18,243 bases of DNA from contig DDKG01000001.1 in the NCBI GenBank assembly GCA_002339265.1, positions 1 through 18,243 of the forward strand. Direction: 5' to 3'. Under the pieces are notes generated by a model that saw nothing but the letters and a program-made list of their open reading frames with translations, had not been told where the DNA came from and did no database searches. Origin of the DNA: Massilia sp. UBA2604 (GTDB lineage Bacteria > Pseudomonadota > Gammaproteobacteria > Burkholderiales > Burkholderiaceae_D). The position numbers and the translations under genes are program-made. Below are positions 7,193 through 13,123 of the stretch, one piece after another; within the stretch, counting starts at the first letter, position 1, and each line of letters starts with the position of its first letter.

Positions 7193-8314
7193 ATGAAAGT
7201 AGCGCGCCTGCATTTGCTGTCGGAAGAAAAACGCCTGCTCTGGCACCTGCGCACGAAAGGACCGATGCCGCGTACCGAACTGGCGCTGTCCCTGCAGGTC
7301 AGCAATTCCGCACTGACCAAGCTGTCGCACAACCTGATCAGCCTGGGCCTGGTCGAAGAACGCGAAGCCACCGAGGCGCCGACACGCGGCCGGCCGACCA
7401 TCCCGCTCGGTATTTCGGCACAGGGCGGTTTCGCGGCGGGTGCGACGGTGCACAAGGGTGTGCTCGAGATCGCCCTGGTCGACTTTTCGGGCGAGATCAT
7501 CGCCCTTATCAGCGAACAGATCGGCACCCCCAGCCCGGCCGAATTCGCCGCGATCGTGCAGGGGCATCTGGACGTGCTCAGCGTGCGCCACCGCCTGCTG
7601 GGGCAGCGCTTCTTCGGCATCGGCGTGGGCCTGCCCGGCTCGCCGCGGTCGCGCACTGGCGATTCGTGGCACACGGTCAAGGAGCTGCCGGGGTGGAATA
7701 ACGTGCCGCTGGGGCAGATACTGGGCGAGGCGTTCGGCACGGCGGTCTTGCTGGAAAACGACGCCAACGCCGCGGCCATGGCCGAGTATTACCTGAGCAG
7801 CGCCGGACGCAAGGCGTCGACCGTGGTCGTGATCCTGCTCGGTTATGGCATCGGCGCCGGTGTCATCGAGGATGGGCGCCTGGTCAAGGGCAGATTCGGC
7901 GGCGCCGGCGAGATCGGCATGCTGTATCCCGGCCACCTGCCACGTCCGAGCACCCTGGACCTGCTGGCGGTGCTGCGCGACGCCGGCTGCGGCATCGAGT
8001 CGGTGGCCCGCTTCGACGAACTCACGGCAGGTTTCGAGGCCGTCGTCGAGGAGTGGCTCGGCCGCGCCGCCAGCCAGCTGGAAGTGCTGGTCAACAGCGC
8101 GATCGCGTGGTTCGACCCGGAAGACGTGGTGTTTTCGAGTCCTCTGCCGGCTTCGGTGGTGGCGCGCCTGGCCGCGCGCCTGAATGCCATGCCGCTGTGC
8201 TGGCCCGCCGAACGGCCGGGGAAGATCCGCATCTCGGCGCTGGGCGGCAGCGCGATCGCGCTGGGCGCCGCACTGCTGCCGATCCATGCGGCGACGACGC
8301 TGGTGTCGGGCTAG
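7193..8314 (+). CDS. ROK-family transcriptional regulator (NagC/XylR type)
   Basis: A 373-residue DNA-binding regulator. A winged helix-turn-helix occupies about residues 10-65 (PRTELALSLQVSNSALTKL), followed by a ROK sugar-kinase-like fold. ROK features are RGRP at 65-68, GVGLPG (144-149), ENDANAAA (188-195) and the GYGIGAGVIEDGRLVKGRFGGAGEIG glycine-rich region ending near 242. Two family motifs are missing. The DxGGT ATP-binding loop is replaced by FAAGATVHKG, and there is no GEIGH histidine or CxCGxxGC zinc cluster (GEIGM is followed by a proline-rich stretch). It is therefore a regulator, not a kinase. It lies between the divergent receptor operon and the permease, next to a matching palindrome, so it probably represses both itself and the receptor until an effector, likely a sugar or derivative, binds. 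Confidence 0.88.
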   Translation: MKVARLHLLSEEKRLLWHLRTKGPMPRTELALSLQVSNSALTKLSHNLISLGLVEEREATEAPTRGRPTIPLGISAQGGFAAGATVHKGVLEIALVDFSGEIIALISEQIGTPSPAEFAAIVQGHLDVLSVRHRLLGQRFFGIGVGLPGSPRSRTGDSWHTVKELPGWNNVPLGQILGEAFGTAVLLENDANAAAMAEYYLSSAGRKASTVVVILLGYGIGAGVIEDGRLVKGRFGGAGEIGMLYPGHLPRPSTLDLLAVLRDAGCGIESVARFDELTAGFEAVVEEWLGRAASQLEVLVNSAIAWFDPEDVVFSSPLPASVVARLAARLNAMPLCWPAERPGKIRISALGGSAIALGAALLPIHAATTLVSG

Positions 8315-8361
8315 CATCGTGCTGACCTCAGGCTGACATCGCGCTGACATCAAGCTGTCAT
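8311..8361 (+). promoter_or_regulatory. Putative PhoB-binding array (tandem Pho boxes, 11-bp period)
   Basis: Heptamers recur every 11 bp: CTAGCAT (8311), CTGACCT (8322), CTGACAT (8333), CTGACAT (8344) and CTGTCAT (8355), each separated by four bases. The PhoB consensus is two CTGTCAT units with a 4-bp spacer. The last unit matches it perfectly and the two before differ at one base. The first two units are degenerate, and the first overlaps the ROK stop codon. The array faces the permease gene. A -10 hexamer starts exactly 10 bp after the last unit, the known spacing of Pho promoters. Confidence 0.72.
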
Positions 8362-8371
8362 CGACGGTGGC

Positions 8372-8377
8372 TATGCT
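8372..8377 (+). promoter_or_regulatory. Putative -10 box of the permease gene
   Basis: TATGCT follows the last CTGTCAT unit by 10 bp. No -35 hexamer is needed at PhoB-activated promoters, where the box replaces it. The expected start site, six or seven bases further on, coincides with the permease ATG at 8384. Confidence 0.55.
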
Positions 8378-8383
8378 CGCGCA

Positions 8384-9757
8384 ATGCCAGACTTCCGCGC
8401 ATGCGCCGCCCAGCTGAACGACGACCGCCGTGTCGTCGGCTATGCGTCGGGTAACTTCGGCAAGGCGATCTTCCTGGGCAGTATCGATGTCACGCTGCTG
8501 TTCCTGCTGACCGACGTCATCGGCATGCCCGCGCGCGAGGTCAGCCTGCTGATGCTGATCGTGTTCCTGGGCGACCTGGCATTCGACATCGGCGCCGGGG
8601 TGCTCGCCGCGCATGCCGACCGGCGCGGCATCGGCTATTCGCGCCTGATCGCCCTGTGCGTCCTGCCTTGCGCTTGCGCCTTCGGCGCCTTGTACGCCTT
8701 GCCGCTGTTGCAGGCGAAGAGCTTCGTCCTCATCGCCGCCCTGCTGCTGCTGCTTCGCGCCACCTATGCGCTGATCGACGTGCCGCATAACAGCCTGCTG
8801 GCGCGGGTGACGACCGACAGCCACGCGCGCGGACGCGCTTCCGGCTACCGCACCCTGTTCAGCGCGGCCGCCAGCATCGTCGTCGCCACCGTGATCGCAC
8901 CATCGATGAACGCCTCCGCTGGCCAGGCGACCCCGGAACGCATGGCGTGGCTGGGCGCTGGCGCCGGCGTACTGTTTTGCGCGACCTTGCTGATGGCGGC
9001 ATGGTCGTCGCGCACGGCCGGCGAGTTGCGCGGACCGGTTCCACGGCAGGGCGCGTCCAGCGGCTGGTTGCCGAAGCCCGACCGGCTGTTCGGCGCCATT
9101 GCCGTGGTGGCCGTGGTGACGGGCTTTGCGATACCGATGTTCGCGAAGACCCTGCTCTACCTGTGCACCTATGTGCTGGACGACGCCGGTTTTGCCGGCC
9201 GGGTGCTCCTGACGCTCGCCCTGAGCGGTGTCGCCGGCGCCACCTTGTGGATAACGCTGGTGCGCCGCCATGACAAGACGACCCTGCTGGCAATGAGCCA
9301 TGGCGTGGCCGCTACCGGCATCGTCCTGTTCGCCTGTGCGGGAGAACAGCGCGTGCTGCTGCTCGCATGTGCGGCGCTGGCCGGCATCGGCATGGCCGGC
9401 GTGGCCATGCTGCCCTGGGGGATCCTGGCCGATATCATCGATTTTTCGGAGTTCCGTTACCGCGAGCGGCGCGAGACCGTGGCCTTCGCGGCGATTCTGG
9501 TGCTGCTCAAGGCCGGGGGCGCGGCGGCGCTGGCAACCATCGGCTGGACCCTCGGGCAACTGGGTTACGTGCCCGGCGCGGTCCAGGCGCCGGCTGTCGT
9601 GCTGGGGCTCAAGGTGCTGGCGTTCGGCGTGCCGGTGCTGGGTTCAGTGATTGCGATCCTGGTCTTGCTGCGGCTGGACATCGGCCACGCGATGCACGCG
9701 CGGGTGCGCCGGGTCAATGGCGTGCGTCGCCTGGCGCGCGAAGCCGCTTTTCCATGA
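8384..9757 (+). CDS. MFS permease, GPH/MelB-type cation symporter family
   Basis: A 457-residue inner-membrane transporter with about 12 hydrophobic segments. The glycoside-pentoside-hexuronide (MelB) family pattern is visible. The N-terminus has VGYASGNFGK. The cytoplasmic side has ALIDVPHNSLLARVTTDSHARGRASGYR, matching the family's 'P-NSL---T-D---R---S--R' motif. A later loop reads MLPWGILADIIDFSEFRYRERRETVAF, matching the D-x-x-D-E-x-R-x-x-R-R-E motif. Family members are sodium- or proton-coupled sugar symporters. Start choice rests on the distance to the first conserved motif; no Shine-Dalgarno sequence precedes this ATG (GGTGG at 8366-8370 is too far). It lies 69 bp after the ROK gene, behind a Pho-box-like array. 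Its last 44 bp overlap the convergent GNAT gene. Confidence 0.85.
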   Translation: MPDFRACAAQLNDDRRVVGYASGNFGKAIFLGSIDVTLLFLLTDVIGMPAREVSLLMLIVFLGDLAFDIGAGVLAAHADRRGIGYSRLIALCVLPCACAFGALYALPLLQAKSFVLIAALLLLLRATYALIDVPHNSLLARVTTDSHARGRASGYRTLFSAAASIVVATVIAPSMNASAGQATPERMAWLGAGAGVLFCATLLMAAWSSRTAGELRGPVPRQGASSGWLPKPDRLFGAIAVVAVVTGFAIPMFAKTLLYLCTYVLDDAGFAGRVLLTLALSGVAGATLWITLVRRHDKTTLLAMSHGVAATGIVLFACAGEQRVLLLACAALAGIGMAGVAMLPWGILADIIDFSEFRYRERRETVAFAAILVLLKAGGAAALATIGWTLGQLGYVPGAVQAPAVVLGLKVLAFGVPVLGSVIAILVLLRLDIGHAMHARVRRVNGVRRLAREAAFP

Positions 9758-10205
9758 ACACCGACGCAAGGTCGACCCCGCAGCGGTGCCGATACAGCTC
9801 TTCGCGCACCGACAGGAAGCCGGCGCGTTCGTAGAACGGCACCGCATTGAGCGAGGCCGACAGGAACAGGCGGGCCAGTCCGCGTGCGTGCGCCATCGAT
9901 TCGAGCTGCTGCAGCAATTGCAGCGCAATGCCGCGGCGCTGGTGGGCCGGCTCGACGAAGGCGGCATTGATTTCGCCGGTATCCAGGTTCAGCACGGCAT
10001 AGCCCAGGATGTGTCCTTCCTCCTCGGCCACGACGGCGCCGCCGGCCTGGATCAGCAGCGGCAGCGAGGCAGGCGCGGGGGCGGCGCACCAGGGATCGAT
10101 CACGGCGGCCGGGTAATGGGCGGCGCTACCGGCGCGCACCGCCCGGGTGCGCAGTTCCCACAATGCCGACAGGTCGGCCTGAGTGGCCGGGCGGTGCGAT
10201 GGCAT
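9714..10205 (-). CDS. GNAT-family N-acetyltransferase
   Basis: A 163-residue GNAT-fold acetyltransferase that would transfer an acetyl group from acetyl-CoA to an amine. The core shows GHILGYAVLNLDTGEINAAFVEPAHQRRGIALQLLQQL. Within it, QRRGIA (89-94) is the pyrophosphate-binding Q/R-x-x-G-x-A motif, and the VPFYERAGF segment (122-130) is the canonical GNAT ending. The frame is open further upstream, but this ATG starts the domain and is preceded at seven bases by AAGGAG (plus-strand 10213-10218). The 3' end overlaps the convergent permease gene by 44 bp. The C-terminus RLRAPGDARH lies in that overlap and may be under unusual coding constraint. The substrate is not predictable. Confidence 0.88.
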   Translation of the reverse strand: MPSHRPATQADLSALWELRTRAVRAGSAAHYPAAVIDPWCAAPAPASLPLLIQAGGAVVAEEEGHILGYAVLNLDTGEINAAFVEPAHQRRGIALQLLQQLESMAHARGLARLFLSASLNAVPFYERAGFLSVREELYRHRCGVDLASVFMEKRLRAPGDARH

Positions 10206-10352
10206 GGCCGGTCTCCTTGAACAATGGCAATAGATCCATACTACAACGGGCGCCGGGTGGCTACCTCTGTCGAGCAGCCGTGCGCGCTGCATTCCCGGAT
10301 CGAGGATATGCTGGCCGCATGCATCATGGATTTCTTCAGAGGGAGAAAAACG

Positions 10353-10697
10353 ATGAAACGCACACTTCTGGCCACCGTGCTGTCTCTGGTTGCCGCCACC
10401 GTTTTCGCCCATCATGGCTGGAGCGAATATGACGCCAAGCAGCCCAAGCGGCTGACCGGCACGATCGAGGAATCCGGCTACCAGCAGCCTCACGGCTTCG
10501 TGCGCCTCAAAACGGCCGACAAGACCTGGCTCGTGGTGCTGGCCCCGCCCGGCCGCATGGAGAACCGCGGCCTGGCCAAGGACATGCTGGCGGTCGGCGG
10601 CGAAGTCACCGTCTATGGCTATCCCAACCGCACCAAGCCGAACGAACTGCGCGCCGAACGCATCACGGTGGGCGACAAGGTCACGGAGCTGCGCTGA
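10353..10697 (+). CDS. Secreted DUF6152-like protein, mature N-terminus His-His
   Basis: A 114-residue small exported protein. The signal peptide is residues 1-19, ending TVFA, which leaves HHGWSEYD as the predicted mature N-terminus. The remainder is a compact beta-rich domain (LTGTIEESGYQQPHGFVRLK to ELRAERITVG) with an internal PHG histidine at 47. The HHGW/S-x-YD start and NPH-like motif are those of DUF6152. No function is established that I know of. The ATG at 10353 has GGGAG eight bases upstream. The open frame extends upstream but holds no better start. The next gene begins at or inside this stop codon, so the two are coupled. The 147-bp gap before it holds only weak promoter-like sequences. 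Confidence 0.82.
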   Translation: MKRTLLATVLSLVAATVFAHHGWSEYDAKQPKRLTGTIEESGYQQPHGFVRLKTADKTWLVVLAPPGRMENRGLAKDMLAVGGEVTVYGYPNRTKPNELRAERITVGDKVTELR

Positions 10698-11173
10698 GCG
10701 TCGCACAGGATGCCGCGGCCTGGGCGGCCTCGACGCCGCCGGCCCAGGCCTTGCGCGACGATCCCTGGCTGTATCCGATCGTCGAGATCGTCCACATCGT
10801 CGGTTTCACGATGCTGGTGGGAGCGGCGGCGATGTTCGACCTGCGCCTGCTCGGCTTCGGCCGCAGCCTGCCGGTGCAGGCGCTGGCGCGCCACCTGCTG
10901 CCGTGGTCCTGGGTCGGCCTGCTGCTGATCGTGCCGAGCGGGCTGCTGATGTTCTCGACCCAGCCGGAGCTGCTGGATAACGATGTATTCCTGCTCAAGC
11001 TGGCGCTGATCGTGGCGGCCGGCGTGAATGCCCTCGTCTTTCATGCCGGCCCGTGGCGCGGGGCCGCCGGCTGGCCGGCTGGCGCGCCGGCCTGGGCCAG
11101 GCTGCATGCAGCGCTGTCGCTGCTGCTCTGGATCGCGGTGATTGCCTGCGGGCGTCTGCTGGCCTATGTCTGA
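10694..11173 (+). CDS. DUF6644-like four-helix membrane protein, probable CTG start
   Basis: A 159-residue integral membrane protein with about four helices (roughly residues 27-52, 70-88, 99-118, 135-157). It contains WLYPIVEIVHIVGFTMLVGAAAMFDLRLLG, the conserved first-helix signature of DUF6644-type proteins, with H34 in the membrane and further histidines H67, H117 and H138. The frame has no ATG. The only common alternative start is TTG at 10751, which would cut off AAWAASTPPAQALRDD, a segment resembling the conserved family N-terminus. CTG at 10694 has GGAG five bases upstream (10685-10688) and overlaps the preceding TGA as CTGA, the layout of a coupled start. Function is unknown. It probably acts with the periplasmic DUF6152 partner. 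Confidence 0.75.
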   Translation: MSVAQDAAAWAASTPPAQALRDDPWLYPIVEIVHIVGFTMLVGAAAMFDLRLLGFGRSLPVQALARHLLPWSWVGLLLIVPSGLLMFSTQPELLDNDVFLLKLALIVAAGVNALVFHAGPWRGAAGWPAGAPAWARLHAALSLLLWIAVIACGRLLAYV

Positions 11174-11237
11174 TGCGCGTTCGACGGCGAAGCTGCGCCC
11201 TTCGTGCTACAGTCTGTTGCCGCTTTTTCAGCCAACC

Positions 11238-12026
11238 ATGATGCTCAAACAGTTCTCCACCTTCGCCGTCGCCTGCTCCATCGCCTGTGTGAGCGCCGGC
11301 GCCGCCCAGGCCGCGCCGCCGGTCTACGGTTTCATCGTCAAGAACACCTACCCCCACGATCCGCAGGCCTTTACCCAGGGCCTGTTCTACCGCGACGGCC
11401 ATCTGTACGAGAGCACCGGCCAGTATGGCCGCTCGACGATCCGCAAGGTGGAGCTCAAGACCGGCAAGGTGCTGCAGAAGGCCGACTTGCCGAAGGAGGT
11501 GTTTGGCGAAGGGTCGACGACGGTCGGCAACAACCTGATCGGCCTGACCTGGACCTCGCAGGTCGGCTATGTGTTCGACCTCAAGACCTTCAAGCTCAAG
11601 CAGAGCTTCAAGTACGAGGGCGAAGGCTGGGGCCTGGCCAGCGATGCGAAGCAGCTGTACATGAGCGACGGCAGCTCCTTCATCCGCATCCTCGATCCGA
11701 AGACGATGAAAGAAGTGCGCCGGGTGCAGGTAACGGCCGAGGGCCGCCCGGTCGACCGCCTCAACGAACTGGAAATGGTCGACGGCGAGCTGTATTCGAA
11801 TATCTGGGGCAGCGAACTCATTGCCCGCATCGATCCCGACAGCGGCAAGGTGCTCGGGGTGATCGACCTGACCGGCCTGCTGCCGCCGGACCAGCGCGGC
11901 ACGAAGGAAGTCGACGCCGTCCTCAACGGCATCGCCTGGGACAGCAAGGGCAAGCGCCTGTTCGTCACCGGCAAGCTGTGGCCCAAGCTGTTCGAGATCG
12001 AGCTGGTGCCGAAGCTTCGAAAATAA
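11238..12026 (+). CDS. Glutaminyl-peptide cyclotransferase (plant-type, beta-propeller), exported
   Basis: This enzyme would convert N-terminal glutamine of peptides to pyroglutamate, releasing ammonia, outside the cytoplasm. It has 262 residues, the usual bacterial length. A signal peptide ends at AAQA before APPVYGF. Family signatures are YPHDPQAFTQGL, YESTGQYGRSTIRKV, FGEGSTTVGNNLIGLTW, LNELEMVDGELYSNIWGS, and VLNGIAWDSKGKRLFVTGKLWPKLFE. Together these form the five-bladed propeller seen in the plant-type family. Two consecutive ATGs (11238, 11241) compete as starts, and no clear Shine-Dalgarno precedes either. A 64-bp gap separates it from the membrane protein upstream. It ends 3 bp before the stop of the convergent ADH gene, with no visible terminator between them. 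Confidence 0.9.
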   Translation: MMLKQFSTFAVACSIACVSAGAAQAAPPVYGFIVKNTYPHDPQAFTQGLFYRDGHLYESTGQYGRSTIRKVELKTGKVLQKADLPKEVFGEGSTTVGNNLIGLTWTSQVGYVFDLKTFKLKQSFKYEGEGWGLASDAKQLYMSDGSSFIRILDPKTMKEVRRVQVTAEGRPVDRLNELEMVDGELYSNIWGSELIARIDPDSGKVLGVIDLTGLLPPDQRGTKEVDAVLNGIAWDSKGKRLFVTGKLWPKLFEIELVPKLRK

Positions 12027-12029
12027 GCG

Positions 12030-13055
12030 CTAGGTGCGGTCGGTGACGTCGATCACGACCTTGCCGAAGTGCGCGCCGGACGCCATGTGGCGATACGCCT
12101 CCCGCGCCTGGCCGAACGGGAACACGCGGTCGATCACCGGCTTGACGCCGCCCACGTCCACGAAACGCATCACGTCTTCCAGCATGGTGCGGCTGCCGAC
12201 ATAGATGCCCACCAGCCGCTTGGCGCTGGACAGCAGCGAGGCCGGATTGACTTCGCCACCAAAGCCGCTGACGCCGCCGATGACGGCGATGGTCCCGCCC
12301 ATTGCGGCGCTGGATACCGATTTGTTCACCGTGCCCTTGCCGCCCACTTCCAGCACCACCTGGGCGCCGATGCCGTGCGTGAGGTGCAGCACCTCGTCGT
12401 GCCACTCGGGAATCGCCTGGTAATTGATCGTATGGTGGGCGCCCAGCGCGCGCGCCCGCGCCAGCTTGTCGTCGCTGGACGAGGTGACGATGGTGCGCAG
12501 GCCGGCCGCGCGCGCCAGTTGCAGGCCGAGGATCGAGACGCCGCCGGTGCCCAGCAGCAGCACGGTATCGCCCGGCTTGACGTGGTTACTGGAAACAAAA
12601 ATCGCATTCCAGGCGGTGACCGCGGCGCACGGCATGGTGGACGCCTCGATGAAGGAGAGGCCAGCCGGGACGATGGCCAGCGCGTCCTCGTGCAGGATGA
12701 CTTCCTCGGCCAGCATGCCATCGATGTCGCCGCCCAGGCCGTGGCGCACCTTGTCCGGCGTCGGCCCGCCTTCCAGCCAGTGCGGGAAGAAGGAGCCGGC
12801 CACGCGGTCGCCGACCTGCACCCGCGTCACGCCCGGACCGACTGCCAGCACTTCGCCGGCGCCGTCCGAGCACGGGATGATGGGATCCTCGACCGACACC
12901 AAGTAGTTGCCGCCGGCGACCATCAGGTCGCGGTAGTTGAGCGAGACGGCATGCACGCGGATGCGCACTTCGCCCAGGCCAAGGTCGCGCTCCGGGTAGT
13001 CGATGCACTGGAGGCCGTCGATGTTTGCGCCGTGAAGAATCTGATAAGCCCGCAT
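12030..13055 (-). CDS. NAD(P)-dependent alcohol dehydrogenase / quinone-reductase-like MDR protein
   Basis: A 341-residue medium-chain dehydrogenase/reductase. The GroES-like N-terminal domain contains VSLNYRDLMVAGG, IIPCSDGAGEVLAVG and GDRVAGSFFPHW. The Rossmann loop is LLLGTGGVSILGLQLARAAG, followed by TSSSDDKLARARALGAHHTINY. The position holding the catalytic zinc cysteine in true ADHs is NYRD here, so it belongs with the zinc-independent quinone-oxidoreductase-like branch. The ATG at 13055 has AAGGGG eight bases upstream; the longer open frame upstream lacks family sequence. It is related to, but clearly different from, the truncated MDR gene at the window start. It follows the low-GC membrane-protein gene on the same strand after 68 bp. 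Confidence 0.9.
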   Translation of the reverse strand: MRAYQILHGANIDGLQCIDYPERDLGLGEVRIRVHAVSLNYRDLMVAGGNYLVSVEDPIIPCSDGAGEVLAVGPGVTRVQVGDRVAGSFFPHWLEGGPTPDKVRHGLGGDIDGMLAEEVILHEDALAIVPAGLSFIEASTMPCAAVTAWNAIFVSSNHVKPGDTVLLLGTGGVSILGLQLARAAGLRTIVTSSSDDKLARARALGAHHTINYQAIPEWHDEVLHLTHGIGAQVVLEVGGKGTVNKSVSSAAMGGTIAVIGGVSGFGGEVNPASLLSSAKRLVGIYVGSRTMLEDVMRFVDVGGVKPVIDRVFPFGQAREAYRHMASGAHFGKVVIDVTDRT

Positions 13056-13079
13056 GCGTAGTCCCCTTCTGGTTGATCG

Positions 13080-13101
13080 GTACGCGGGCCATTGTACGCG
13101 G
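13080..13101. repeat. 8-bp direct repeat upstream of the ADH gene
   Basis: GTACGCGG occurs at 13080-13087 and 13094-13101, a 14-bp period, between the membrane-protein stop and the ADH start. It could be a regulator site for the ADH gene, but two copies of an octamer in GC-rich DNA are weak evidence. Confidence 0.25.
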
Positions 13102-13123
13102 CAGTCTGGGGACGGGACGCCCG

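Noticed and set aside
7079..9559. An 826-codon open frame on the - strand across the ROK and permease genes
   Set aside because: It spans two well-supported genes and the regulatory gap. Its product is Gln/His/Arg/Ala-rich without motifs, which points to a GC-driven shadow frame.
10206..10706. N-terminal extension of the acetyltransferase frame to 10706
   Set aside because: The extension is antisense to the DUF6152 gene, has no GNAT sequence, and the internal ATG at 10205 has a consensus ribosome-binding site.
11180..11200. A small CGAAG/CTTCG inverted repeat before the glutaminyl cyclase gene as a terminator
   Set aside because: Five-base arms with no T-tract are expected by chance in DNA of this composition.
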